DNA of 64,000 nt from the NCBI GenBank assembly GCA_021234155.1, contig JAJEKV010000498.1, positions 64,001-128,000 on the forward strand, given 5' to 3'. Below the pieces are notes generated by a model. The model did no database searches. It saw nothing but the letters and a program-made list of their open reading frames with translations, and was not told where the DNA came from. This DNA is from Isoetes taiwanensis (taxonomy: Eukaryota > Streptophyta > Lycopodiopsida > Isoetales > Isoetaceae). The stretch's first letter is position 1, and every line of letters starts with the position of its first letter. This document shows positions 1 through 12,100 of this stretch, piece after piece. Both the position numbers and the translations under genes were made by a program.

Positions 1-397
1 CTTCTTGCAGAGCTTCTGGATCTTCTTGTAGAGATACACTCCTAGCAGACCGTCGTCGCCAATATACACACCTAGCAAAACTTCCTGTTGCAAAGCTTCT
101 TGTTGCCACAAATATTTTTGAGCAAAGCTTCTTGTTGCCGCATATGTTTTTTAGCAGAGCTTCAACTTGCAAAGCATATTAAGTTGGATTTTTGTGCCGA
201 AACTTGCAAAACTTTTAATTTTTGAGTTGGACTAATGTGTTATGCGGAGGTAACATCTGTATTTAACATTAATTTTGTTGAGATCAACGAAGTTAAACAA
301 TCATGAACTTATTCTTAGTTCGGAGCACTACGCATCAAAGATTATGTGCACATTCCCTTCAGGATACCGGAGGGCAACCCTTCGTGCGCAGCACCTT
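1..397. other. AT-rich intergenic, no gene seen
   Basis: The first 200 bases contain several imperfect copies of a phrase like GCAAAGCTTCTTGTTGCC, so the left edge probably lies inside a degenerate tandem or dispersed repeat. I see no coding signal. Confidence 0.4.
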
Positions 398-1113
398 GTT
401 TTCTTTGGTTAATCTCCTATTTTTTTCCTTGGATTTTTCTCCTTGCTTAGAGACATCATTACAAATGTTCTCTACTTTGTTTACCTATGTTTGATTTTGT
501 CCAGGCCCAAATTTGTTTTCTAATATAACAACCAATACAAAACTACCATTAACATGAATTAAGTCAAACCATTACATCCAACACATTCAAATTAAAATCC
601 CCTGAAACCCCCATTGGTTTGGGTGCATATTCACACGGGGGGTGACTCTGGACATCAAGAGCTGTCGGATGGGTATATTTGCCCTTTATTCCTCAAGCTA
701 GACTGTAGATAGCGATCCTCGTTTGTGGGGTATGCTTGTATAAATTTTAATATACTGTATAATGAGGTCTGCAAAATACTATAAGGTTTGAGAAATTGTA
801 CTAAATGGTGTTGATTTTATACATATTATATGATTTTAAGGGCTCTCGCTGCCCTACGTCACTCCCGTGTGAATATGCACCCAAACCAAAGGGGGTTTTA
901 GGGGGATTTTATTTGAATGTGTTGGATGTAATGGTTTGTGTTAATTAATGTTAATGGCAGTTATGTATTGGTTGTTATATTAGAAAAAAAATTGAGCCCT
1001 TCGGGCCCTAACAAAATCAAACATAGGTAAACAAAGTAGAGAACATTTGTAATGATGTCTCTCAGCAAGGAGAAAAAAACCCAGGAAAAAAATAGGAGAT
1101 TAACCAAAGAAAA
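398..1113. mobile_element. Foldback / long-TIR non-autonomous DNA element
   Basis: Two long inverted arms are visible. The left arm at about 398-645 is the reverse complement of the right arm at about 857-1113. Shared blocks include TTTGGTTAATCTCCTATTTT, a segment ending in CAACCAATACA, and GGGTGCATATTCACACGGG at the inner edge. The roughly 210-bp centre (646-856) has no reading frame. A short extra copy of AAAAAAATAGGAGATTA follows the right arm. This is the layout of a foldback or MULE-type MITE. I could not identify a clean target duplication, so the superfamily is not assigned. Confidence 0.65.
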
Positions 1114-1659
1114 AAATAGGAGATTATGATTAAGTTTGCTTGCATGTGAAATATTAAAACTATTAGAAGAGGGGAAAAAAAGTGTGTAAGCAACGACACA
1201 AAAATCATGTTAACGAAAGAATCTGTCTATCTAGTATCCCACTAAGTAGAATTAATATAAGGATAAAAAGGTTAGAACACAGCTACACCACTGGAGATTC
1301 TCACTTCCATTGAGGTGAACATATCCAATTATAAACATCCAAAATTGATAGAATAGTAATGCCATTCTCCATTGCATACCAAGGGCTCACAAATGGGATA
1401 GCCAACCTTGTCACTACCACCATCTTACAACTGAGGATGATATTGGATCCCAAGGCATCTCGTTGCAGGACAAGTGTTCTATTATTGATCCACTAGCTGG
1501 TAGATTTCTAATAATTATATCATGCACATTCCTAATGCATTATAACAAAACAACATGTTTGCGTTCATTAGGAGTAGGATTATTAGATTATATTGGAAAA
1601 ACTATGTAGCAATGATGATTGATTCGGATTATGCCTATCAATCTCTCGTGGCTCATTAT
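1114..1659. other. Intergenic, nothing recognised
   Basis: AT-rich sequence without a supported gene. The left end of the neighbouring degenerate LTR may extend somewhat into it. Confidence 0.3.
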
Positions 1660-3180
1660 GTGTCCTAGAAGACCTGAAATCTCGTAGCATTTGTAAACAT
1701 CAAGCCTTTGTTTATAAGGCAAGCTTGTACAATGTGGTTAGGTACATTTAGATGTGATGTCCCCTGCTTGTATACAATTCCTCGACCATATAGAACTGGA
1801 GATTCCCTCCTGTCAGTGCAAGCTCGCGAACACGAGTCTTGATGGTGAGCAAGAATCTGACGGGGAAGAATAGACGTGTCATTCATCCTGTCTCCCTCGG
1901 AATCAACCTAAGCGCATAACCATAAGCACAAACATCACATCACATCAAATACATAAACCATCTCGAAGGGTGGGATCACTATAACAACATCATATCTTAG
2001 CGGCTTGGGTCTCCAGAAGTCAATGCAAATAGAATACATGGCAATGGATTGGGCTGGAATAAGAACATGGCTGTTGGGTAGTCCACTCCATCTGCCCCTT
2101 CTGTGTATACTTTGCAGATAGGCTGATAAGTATTGGGGGTGTGACCATAGGCTTCCGGGTGCATAGTCAGAGGGACTACTCCTGTGTTGCATCTCCCTAG
2201 TCCGATGAGGCAGGAGGGGATCACTCCCCTCCAAAAGATCCATGTCAATTACAGGTGAGCTAGAGAACCACTACTCGTACACGACTTGAACACCACTGAG
2301 GGGATGCATCACCGTGGATATGTCGAGCCCATACCTTGCCCACACTCAGTGGCAAGCTATTTAGCCTAGCCCACAACATTCCCCGATCGTCGGTACGCAC
2401 CAAAGGGATCAACTGTAGCCGGACAACCCTGCGACCCACAGCCAGACAGGCTCCTGTATGCACAAGCCGCATTAATTGGCTATTAATGAGGCTAACTAGA
2501 AACATCATTTACGAAGGCCCTAGGTCTCTAACCCTCTTCCTAATACACAAGAAATGCGCATAGAGATAAACCATCGTCGTCAAATGAATATGAAATAATA
2601 GAATAACATTTAATCTATCTACTCTAATATATGTAGTTAGGTTCCTTTGTTAATGGCTGAGATTCTTAGACTCTGGGGGTCGCCTATAGCTAAGAATCGA
2701 TGCAAAACTGACAGAATGCCAGTCAAGAAACCTAATTCAACCAACAAATGAATCATTCATCCCACCCTCTGGCTCCCACTGCTCTAAGGATGTCCATTCT
2801 GCTGAGATGATCTCGAATCATCGAACTGCTCGGGGAATCGAGCTTCTCTACTGCGGTTCAGACGAAAATGACTCAGACACTGCTCCAATCCAAGGTGCTA
2901 GGGCTGGAAATTGAAAAGGATTCTCTTTTTAAGGTTCCTGCTCCTTTATGCCCATGAATCTAGGTTTGGGCCATTTGGCTCAAATGGGGTATTGCCACGT
3001 GGCAATAGGGATTTTATATCCACATGTTGCCTAACATGTGCAATATAATGGTTCACATGGTTGTACCCTAGGGTACAATCCTATGCGGACGTCGTGTACA
3101 TGTCGCCTGAGTCGATATGCATTAGTGATGTGGTAGTATAATATACATATTTATATCATATATTATGCTGGAACGTCACA
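1660..3180 (-). repeat. Degenerate gypsy LTR (3' LTR of an old minus-strand copy)
   Basis: This stretch is collinear with the long LTRs of the 46-59 kb gypsy element but strongly diverged. Matching landmarks are the block around CTTTGCAGATAGGCTGATA (about 2110), the segment near TTGCATCTCC (about 2187), the phrase with CCTAGGTCTCTA (about 2519), and the terminal GGAACGTCACA at 3170-3180, which is the same LTR end seen at 47906 and 59228. Sequence just right of it (TTTCCCCATCTTGAATTGATG) corresponds to the polypurine tract and 3' internal region of the younger element. The left boundary is blurred by divergence. Confidence 0.65.
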
Positions 3181-5000
3181 TTTCCCCATCTTGAATTGAT
3201 GTTGTCTGCAGCATCATGGGTCTTCCCACTTTAGAAACCTGCATGATCCCTGCCAGACTCGTTTAATGCATGCAATTATAACAATTACACTAAAGGTAAT
3301 ACTTAAAATTTTATCATTAGAATATTAAAGTCTCACAAAATTATAGTAAGGCAATCAATTCATGCCTTGCTTTAGACATCCCATTCAAGTTTAAACATAT
3401 TAAGAAAGTTCCAATATTTCTCCATCCCTTGTAGCGCAGTATGGCTGTCCATGTGCCACAAATCCTCTAATGCGATCCTCCTGTCGTTTTGTCATTCTAT
3501 TGGCCTGCAGATCCACACTACGTTAACATATTTATTTTATGTATAGATGGTTATTTGGGAACCACTTATGTAATTACAATTATTTAACTAAATGAATGCT
3601 AGCATTGTGTCCCGGCATAGGAAGATGATGCTTCTTCCATCATGGCCGTGGAGATAAGCATCCTATCATCCCTAATATGAATTCTAATGCCTACACCTTT
3701 TGTCATCCTTGACGTGGAGGATGGCTTCTTCCTCATAATAGCCATAGACTAGAGGTGCTTTTCTATCATGCATGATTCTATATGACCTCTTATCTCTCAT
3801 ATTTATCTACTTCTGTCTCATCAGAGAGTAGACTTTAATCTACATCTACTCACCTATCGGTTTGTGTCGACTACTTCAATGACGAGTTGACACTTACTCC
3901 ATGAATCGTGGGTACTGCTTCTTTTGATCTGATTGAAGTACCCACGTCGCGTCTTCCACATGCAAGTGTGTCCATTTGAAGAGGTATTGGAAAATTGCGA
4001 CCTTCTTGTTTTCTTGCAAGATCTGTCAAGAAGGACGTTCGGAACAATCTCAATTGTTCGTCGGTCATTTCTAGCAATGCCGGTGTGTCCAATACTTCCT
4101 TGGATTAGTGGTACATCTCTTTAGAAGACTTACGTGGAAAGCTTGATGGATCTTTAGGTGTACTGGTAAGTCTAATTTGTAGGATTGGTTCCAGCACACC
4201 TTGGAGCAAGCTTCTCGCAATTGCCGATGTGGAGCTTCGCTTGTTTGACCTTTATCTTCAGCCAAACCTTGTCACCTACTTGGAATTCCCTTACTGTTAT
4301 GTGCTTGTCTGCTATGCTCTTCTGCCAGCTTCTTGCTGCTAGAAGGTATCCTCTAACTTCTTCGACCAATTGTTGCATGTTGACTAGCATCTATTGAAAG
4401 ACCTCTACATTCGATACTGGGTTGTGCCAAGTGTCTGGAGTTAGACATTGATAGCCATAATTGATCATAAATGGCGGCATTTGGATGATTCTTACTTGGT
4501 GCTGTTATATTGCAAATTCCACCAAGTGGATAGTCCTCCCATTTGGACTACTTGTTCCAGATGTAATTTTTCAACATGTCTTCTAATATTCAATTGGTGC
4601 GCTTCGTCTGTCCATCTGTTTGGGGATATGGACAACTTCATCTGAATGGTGTTGAAGTCCAGAATGCACTTATGAACTTCAGGCCCCTGTCAGAGATTAT
4701 CTCCCTCGGCATTCGATGGAGTCTGAAAATATCTTTTGTGAAGAGCACGGCGGTGTCATAGTACCGTGTCAGTGGTTCGACGAAGCACAAAATGTGCCAT
4801 ATTTGACAACTTTATTCCATCTAAAACTACCTTTTTCCAGCTATGCATCTCTAGTTTGAATATTGCATCCCCTTAATATAATTGACTTATGCTGGGAACA
4901 ATCGTTGCACTGAATGCCTACTTCGGTTGTTGTTGTCTTGTAAAGGAATGATTTTACAATTGACCCCTCGCCTTACAAATTATGGCAGGAAGGGAATTGT
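3181..5000 (-). pseudogene. Degenerate Ty3/gypsy integrase 3' region
   Basis: Minus-strand fragments at 4390-4172 and 4265-4071 read like the C-terminal part of a gypsy integrase. One has the familiar QSWQKSYAD-like motif followed by FQVGDKVWLK, and the other has a segment ending in HQAFHVSLLKR. Further right (4450-5000) the DNA matches the integrase core of the younger element at about 49200-49700, for example TTCCACCAAGTGGAT at both places. Stops and shifts are frequent and no long frame survives. With the LTR to its left this is the 3' third of an old copy of the same family. Nothing upstream of integrase remains, so whether this lineage carried the histone ORF cannot be seen here. Confidence 0.7.
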
Positions 5001-6090
5001 TGTTTCACAACCCGAGCTTAGTGGATGGGCATGGTAATTTGGTATCTTCGTTGTTGTTGCAGTTCATTCTTGTGGATTCTTTGAATTGTTGAATTCTTCC
5101 ATTTTTTTCTGGGCATTTAAGTCATCTAAAAAATAGGACTACTTTTTAATTCCTTGTTTAGCCTAGGCGGAGTCACATGAATCATAATATCCAGAGGTGC
5201 AGGACAGGCCATGCCAACATATACTGCAATGCCTTTCTACATGTAGGGTAGTAAAATTTGGGCCTCCAATATCATGCATATTATCATGCATATTATTAAT
5301 CTTATATAAAATTTTGTTATTTTACTACAGTTGTAACGAATTGGGTCCATGCATAAGTCTTTCTCAAGTGTTAATTTTTTAGAAAACTAAGATTAATATA
5401 AGAATGAACAAGAACAAAGTCATAAGGTGGGAATTATGAGTGTATAGTTTAATATACAAGAAAATCTAAATCATGGGTATGTAATACCAATTTCACTCCA
5501 ACTTTTTTTACGCGTAAGAAAATGTTTAATGGTAGAAAAGTTCATGGTATTTATCTCCCACTTATTCATAGCTAATATAATACTTATATTAGCTATGATG
5601 TAAATTTTTATCTATCCTAAATTTTTATACGATGTAAAAACTAGTTGCATCCATGAACCTGGATTTTGGCCTTTCATATGTCAAGCATGCATTGCTCCCA
5701 TTCTCCATCCATCCTTTGCGATTTCCCTGCTCGCCCCTTCCACTGTTTGACCCATGCTATATATAGATGCATCACACCAAGAGTCCACAACTACACAACC
5801 CCCTGCTTGCTATACTTGCCCTAAAGATATACAATGTATCTTCATAGCAGTTTGCTTATGAATTGTGGTAACCATTGAACTTTTGGCTGTCTGCGTAATC
5901 TAACAGAACAAGCGGCACATGTTCCCAGGCCATGAAAGCTTGCATGAAGCACTAAGTTAAGTAGCAAAATCAAATGTATATAGATGGAATGCAATTTGTA
6001 TTGGCCAATGCCAGATTGAACCAACCTATATCGCTTTAGAGTTATATCATAGAATGCAAACATTGTGATAACTAGTTCAAAGGCGGGAAT
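5001..6090. other. Intergenic; possible TATA region near 5756
   Basis: Mostly AT-rich and non-coding. At 5755-5766 there is a TATATATAG-like TATA box followed by a C/A-rich stretch typical of plant core promoters, but no open frame starts downstream. It may be the dead promoter of the PPR fragment that follows. This is weak evidence. Confidence 0.25.
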
Positions 6091-6345
6091 GCATGATCAT
6101 GTCAGACAAGACAACCTAGTATCTGATGTTGTTGGAGACACCACATTGATCTATATGTATGCCACATGCAGTAACACGGGGCTGCTTGGAATGTATTGCA
6201 AAGTTTGCCAGAGAGAAATTTTGTAGCTTAGAACGCAAACAATCACTCAACATGATCAAGGTCTCATGGCTCCGCAATGCCATGAGGAGATGCGAAATGA
6301 AGGAGTAGAGCCTTCATGCAAGGAACTTCGATAGCTTCAAAGTTG
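6091..6345 (+). pseudogene. PPR-protein (PLS-type) gene fragment
   Basis: Translation on the plus strand gives a fragment with SDVVGDTTLIYMYATCSNTG, close to the consensus of a plant pentatricopeptide repeat (VVGTALIDMYAKCGN in many family members). A later phrase, MRNEGVEPS, matches the end of the next repeat. A stop at about 6223 and the absence of any flanking repeats show that it is a relic of roughly two repeats. PLS-class PPR proteins mostly act in organelle RNA editing. No E or DYW domain is visible nearby. Confidence 0.6.
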
Positions 6346-6600
6346 GGAAAAGCAACAATACGATGGGCATCAATTAAAAGTATCACAACTACTTTTGCTT
6401 TGTTAGAAATGAAACTTAATCTTGTGAGCATATTGTTAAAATTTAAAGATTAGTGGTGGAATTCTTAGTATACAAAGATTAGTGATGGAATCCAAAAACA
6501 TCTAATTATCAATGTATATTTGACATATGTACCCTTTTGAGTTTTGAGGACGTGTCTCTTCTAACAGATTAATTTGGTGTGTTGCAGTGGGTTGCAAAGT

Positions 6601-6617
6601 CATTGTGGTTAAAGGAT
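6601..6617. repeat. 17-bp target site duplication, left copy
   Basis: CATTGTGGTTAAAGGAT lies directly against a T-rich run and recurs at 8535-8551, bracketing the L1-type insert. Confidence 0.85.
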
Positions 6618-8534
6618 TTTTTTTTTTTTGAAGGACGACAATCTATTATCAAGGAATATCAAGATATATACAAGGGACCTGTGACATGGGACTCAAAACC
6701 TAGAGGATGAGATGGTCCACTAAGCAAAACCACCCAAACACAGTACATAATCATACTCCTTGTGCCACCTTGAGGCATTTAATGGCCTCATCACAATCAA
6801 CATGTTCTGCAACATCGGGATGATCATCAACAGACATCAAGTTATCATGCCACTGAATAGAACGAGGCAAGATAGCCTCGTGAGATGACATAACCGACTT
6901 CTTCCTCGCTGCTTTCTTCCAATTGACCTGTTGCCATGACTCTTTAGCGCACTGAAGATTAGGACCATCAGCCATAACAACCTCAGAAACATGAGAAGCA
7001 GAAGCAACAACGGGGAGAGTGGTAGGAACTATAGCTGCAGTTGACGGTGCTAAGGACGACACCATTGGAACTGTGTGTAGAACATCTTCCATAGCCGAGG
7101 AATGCAAGACAACTGGCAAAGGTTGATCATGAATAGATGAAGAAATAACAGTAGGAGCTTGAACCTGAGAAGAATGTTGAACAGATTCCTGAGATACACG
7201 AGTACCTCGACGAAAGCTAGCAAAAGCCTCCTTATCAGGAAACAAATGGGCTAATTCTGGACCATTCAGAAGCTTAAGATCCAACTTCTTATACCAAGGC
7301 CCGCTCTTCACAACTACACAATCTGGCAAAGGCGAGTCCACAGGCATAGAAACACAAATCCTTGGACCACTCATGATGGAGTGTGAGATATGAACCCCAA
7401 GTCCCGTTGCAATTGCAACTAGAAACTGATGAGCCATTAGATCGGGAGGAAGATTAGGTAATGAGAACCAGCAAGGCATCTTTAATGCACGAACTGTATC
7501 TGGTGTAAAGCCAGGAGAATAATACTGGTACATTATATATTCCCCACCAAGTGGATCAATCCCTCTTGATACCAAAGAGTCCACTGCATCACTACTTTCA
7601 AACATAACGAGAACAAAGTTTTTTGCCAATAACTTGATGGACTGGAAAGGAGGAAGTTGAAGGCGTCTCGGCTTTGAGACAACCAAATCTAAGCGAAAAA
7701 TCTAAATAGCCACCATTAAAATACCCAAGAAGCGCACAAGAAGATAAGTTCGGCAAAGACACTTAATATGAGCTTGATGGACCACCTCAACCCGCAGGGA
7801 ATACGGAAGCTTGAACCACATTCGACAATCGGTGGTAGAATATGTCATGGAGGCAATTGTTGTTGCGATTGAATCTGTCCGGGCTTTTAATGTGTCCAAG
7901 ATTGCCGAAACAACTCATCCTTACTTCCTTGAGACAATAACACCCAAAAGCGGTTGCTACCCTTGCCTTTCTAGATGCACTAGATATATCCTTACAAAGC
8001 CAATCGCTAAATCTTTGATATGAAACTTTTGTAACCGAATCGGATGATTTCCAAGCATTATTATTTGCTTGAGGCTGAGGAACTACATTGGGACTGGAAT
8101 CTGTACCTGGTGGATGCAAGTTCCTATTAACTTATGCTCCCTTACTCGCAGCGCCTTGTAAGGGAGGAAAATCCCTTTCTTCAAGAACCACTAGAGTAGC
8201 CAGCATTGAAGGCAAAGAACTTTCAACTGAAATATTCACCTCTTTTTGCGCCGCAACTGGAGGATCACGTATCACCAAATTGGTTATAGATTCACACCGT
8301 TTTGTCGCTACCTTGGATGCTGGAACTATATCTGTCTTCCCCATCCCTACTCTGAGTGGCCGAAATCAAACAGACCCAAATCCGGCCCCTAATCTGATAG
8401 CAAACCCTAACAAAATTGATGTTGATGGAGAGCTCTCGGAACAAGCTTTCCAACGAACTAAAGATCATCGAAAACGGAGTTCAGATGCTCAAGTTACAAG
8501 GAAAAACGCCGGCAGCCCTAAGCGCCATCGTCAC
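6618..8534 (-). mobile_element. L1-type retrocopy carrying only ORF1, with TSD
   Basis: The insert is bounded by a perfect 17-bp duplication (6601-6617 and 8535-8551) and begins on the plus strand with a run of T, that is a poly(A) tail of a minus-strand transcript. Its coding content is an ORF1-type DUF4283 protein plus an upstream, frame-broken N-terminal part (about 8344-7700). No endonuclease or reverse transcriptase is present, although the 3' end and tail are intact, so a 5' truncation cannot explain the missing ORF2. It is either an internally deleted L1, a non-autonomous ORF1-only derivative, or a retrocopy of a host gene related to ORF1. Confidence 0.75.
6751..7686 (-). CDS. DUF4283-like ORF1 protein (gag-like)
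   Basis: This open frame of 311 residues shows the signature order of plant L1 ORF1 / DUF4283 proteins. There is an early segment FVLVMFESSDAVDSLVSRG (the nucleic-acid-binding RRM-like half), then MYQYYSPGFTPDT, then WFSLPNLPPDLM, then a segment ending GPWYKKLDL. The second half (residues about 150-311) is low in complexity, and no CCHC zinc knuckle is seen. The true N-terminus probably lies upstream, because matching coding sequence continues in other frames to about 8340. The product would bind its own RNA in a ribonucleoprotein particle. It lies inside the TSD-flanked insert and ends about 130 bases before the poly(A) tract. Confidence 0.7.
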   Translation of the reverse strand: MVVSKPRRLQLPPFQSIKLLAKNFVLVMFESSDAVDSLVSRGIDPLGGEYIMYQYYSPGFTPDTVRALKMPCWFSLPNLPPDLMAHQFLVAIATGLGVHISHSIMSGPRICVSMPVDSPLPDCVVVKSGPWYKKLDLKLLNGPELAHLFPDKEAFASFRRGTRVSQESVQHSSQVQAPTVISSSIHDQPLPVVLHSSAMEDVLHTVPMVSSLAPSTAAIVPTTLPVVASASHVSEVVMADGPNLQCAKESWQQVNWKKAARKKSVMSSHEAILPRSIQWHDNLMSVDDHPDVAEHVDCDEAIKCLKVAQGV

Positions 8535-8551
8535 CATTGTGGTTAAAGGAT
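8535..8551. repeat. 17-bp target site duplication, right copy
   Basis: Second copy of CATTGTGGTTAAAGGAT, identical to 6601-6617. Confidence 0.85.
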
Positions 8552-9129
8552 GCCAGTGTCACACCTACTTACTGTATTACTACAGTCTTCTCAAGTATTC
8601 ATACAGTAAGCATAGCATATCATTTCAGATAAATTCATTAGTGTAATTTGGCATGTGGCTTGCAGGTAGTAATATGATACAGTGTGAGACAATGATGAAC
8701 TCCTGAGGTGGCTGACGAAATGACAAAAAGACATCAGCATAAGGTGCCATGATCAACATCTTCCAAACAAGGGTAATGCCTATGAAATTTTAATGGTGGC
8801 TAATGCAGCACAAGAAACCCAAATTGCAACTACGAGCATATTCTATAACATATTCCTGAGGCCAAAGGTTGCCTATTAAACCAGACGCACACAGAGAATG
8901 GGCGGGCACCAAAAAGTGATGCAAATATGTTAAGAAAACTAAGAACTGGTTTTATTTGCTCAAACTTTACACTAACAATCCTATCCCTAGTAGGGTTTAA
9001 GAGATTCTATAGTTGTGACCACAAATCCATGAGTGCAGAAGGAATAAACGCTTTTTGAGCTTTTAAAAAGATAGGAAATAGAAGGGGTGAGAAAATACAA
9101 CAAAAAGGAGTTTAGGGTAAGACCCAAAA
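8552..9129. other. Intergenic upstream of NAA15
   Basis: No coding signal. The segment near 9110-9145 contains CCCTAAA-like motifs that may belong to the NAA15 promoter or 5' UTR. Confidence 0.35.
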
Positions 9130-12100
9130 CGCCCTAAATCTTCACCTGTTGCAGAGCTTTCGCCTCAGTTGGGGCGCCTCCCCTTCTTGCTTCTTATCTG
9201 CAAGACTTGAACTGAGTGACAGGAGTACATCCGCGAACACAAAGGTAACACATCCGTCATTCAGTCTCTGTTTTTATGCTTTCTGTCATGTTGACATTTA
9301 AACTGGAATTGCGGTCAGAACCGCGGGCACTGGATAGTTTTGGCTTAATGGAGTTGGTTATTTTACTATCAGCGTTTTAAAAAAGTGCGATTGTGGTTTT
9401 TCGCGCAGTATCCAGCGATTGTTTTGAGAAGCCTTGTTGGTGTTTTGAGCAATGGGGGCATCCTTGCCTCCCAAAGAGGCCAACCTCTTTAAACTCATCG
9501 TTGTATGCTTCTGTCCTGTTTCTTACATTACCTGGCATGCTTAATGGATAGCTTCCCTACATTGTATGCCTGTTTTTTTTGTAACTTCGTTGACAACTAG
9601 CTGGTTAAATCAGAAATGAATTACAACATTGAAGCTGTCTAGTTTTAATAGACTAGATTTTAAATAATCCAGCATCTGGCAACTAAATGCAGAAATCGTA
9701 TGAAGCAAAACAATACAAAAAGGGCTTAAAAGCTGCTGATGCTATTCTAAAGAAGTTCCCAGAACATGGAGGTAAGATGTCTTTATTCAATATTAGAGTA
9801 GCTTATTTTCATATCGAATTTAGAGAGCCGTATTTTAAGTCAAGCTTTTATTGTAACATACAGAAACATTGGCCATGAAAGGTTTGACCTTGAATTGCAT
9901 GGAACGGAAGGCAGAAGCTTATGATCTTGTTCGGAAGGGCCTGAAGGTTTGTAAGTCGACTGTTTCCGCCTTCCTTTTTTTAACCAATTCATGAAGTCGT
10001 GTGGCATATTACATCTGCAGAACGACTTGAAGAGTCATGTATGTTGGCATGTTTATGGGCTTCTTTATCGTTCAGACCGGGAGTATCGTGAAGCAATCAA
10101 GTGTTACCGAAATGCACTTCGGATTGATCCCGAAAATATTCAGATACTTCGTGATTTGTCTTTGTTACAGGTAATAATTAAACGACTTATCTTTTTGTTG
10201 CTTTTCTGGATTTTGATTGCCCTCATTTAGGTTCTGAGATGCTCATGTAATCGGAATGAAAAGGATATTTTATATGATTTTACTCGAAATTTCTGGTGTA
10301 ACTTGAGTTCTGTATAGGTTACGAGATGCCCATATAGTTAAAATAAAAGCAGATTGCTGAGAATTGTGTGCTAAGGAGATGCACACTGGTTTAACATTAT
10401 CTAGCAAAAAAGATATGATTCATTATCTTGTAATTACATTTGTAATTTTGCAGGCGCAGATGCGAGACTTGGTTGGATTTGTGGAAACAAGACGACAGCT
10501 GTTGACACTTAAACCAAATCATAGGAATAATTGGATAGGTTTTGCAATTGCTCACCACTTGAATGGAACGTAAGCACATGCTCTGAGACCACAATGGTCT
10601 AATATGCAATCTGTGTTTTAAATAGATTATGTAAAGAAAAGGTTGATTAAAGTAGCAGGCTTATAAGCTATAGATTACAAGTCTGATAAGTACTTGTAAT
10701 AGCATTGAATTATAGATTCTGGCTCTTAAATTAACATCTTGTTGGTATTAATATTTTCCAAGGTTCTGCGGTGCCTGCATTAACTAAACTTCTTTTATTA
10801 CCTCATAGTCCTGACATGGCCGTCCAATATTGGAAGCCTATGAAGGTACAATGGAAGATGAAAATTCTCCTGAGAATGAGCATTGAGAATGAGCGATATG
10901 AACACAGCGAGATGCTTTTATACAAAGGTAACACTAAAGCTAATTTGTTTAGTATAATATCTGCATGTATTGGCTTTTGTTCATGGTTCAAAATCACATG
11001 TAAGATGTTCTTCACAGGTATCTTTGTTGGAAGAAGCAAAGTCTCTGGAGAGGGCATTTGAGGAATTGGACAAGAAGGAGCAAAAGATTGTATGTAATCA
11101 GAGACTTTGCGACTCATAATGTGATATTACTTGAAAGATGGCTAATACTTTTACTTCTAGGTTGACAAGCTTGGGGTTAGAGAACAGCGGGCCTCTCTTT
11201 TGCTGGAGTTAGGTCGCCTTGAAGAAGCTGAGCTAGTGTATCGAAATCTTTTGGATATCAATCCTGACAATTATGGGTAAGCTTCATTTATGCCTGTGGT
11301 TTTATTTGGGAAGATTGAACATTATCATTCAGTTGCTCGAGAGTTTTCTGAAACTTGCAATCTGTTGTCAGTTATTACGAAGGTTTGCAGAAGTGTTTAG
11401 GACTGTCAAAGGATGAAGGCAGTGTATATACAGCAGAACAAAGTGAAAAGCTTAGTGAACTGTATGACCAACTCCAGAAAAAATTTCCTTCCTCAGCTGC
11501 AGCTAAAGTAAGGTTCTACATTCTCATATTGGATGCCATACCATGCTTGCATTTAAGTTTCAAACTTTTTGAGTCGTACGTACATAGTTGCATGGGCTTC
11601 TTGAGAAAATGGTCAATTGGGAGGCAAGAAATCAATTTCAGTCGTTTGTCTGATCTGTAACTAGCATATCGGTTGGCACACATGTAGAGATATTTCATGC
11701 TTACACATGTAGAAAATGGTATAAATTGCCTACTGCACTTTGAGCATATTACCATGATTAGTGGTCTTGTCTGATGCATTGTCGTGGTTTATTAGTTGCA
11801 ATCTAAGAGCATGACCATTAAATAGTGACAGGTGGGTTGCTTGTGCTGGGAATTGTCTTCAGCGCATTCCTTTGGACTTTTTGGAGAGGGATGCATTTTA
11901 CAAGGCTGCTGATGACTATATCAGACCTTTTCTTCGGAAGGTTTGTCCTTTGCATTTTCTCAATATTTAGCATTTGTTGGAGCCATGCATACTATATATT
12001 TTACTCTCTTCAGGGCGTGCCTTCTTTGTTCAGTGACCTTCGCCCGCTTTACCATTATCCAGAAAAGGTATGGTGCATAATGTGCGCTGAAGCATGGTTA

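Noticed and set aside
5755-5766. TATA box of an active gene
   Set aside because: No start codon with a meaningful frame follows, so it is kept only as a remark on the intergenic stretch.
9687-9878. Separate small TPR protein genes at 9687, 9991, 11355 and so on
   Set aside because: They are single exons of the NAA15 gene read on into introns.
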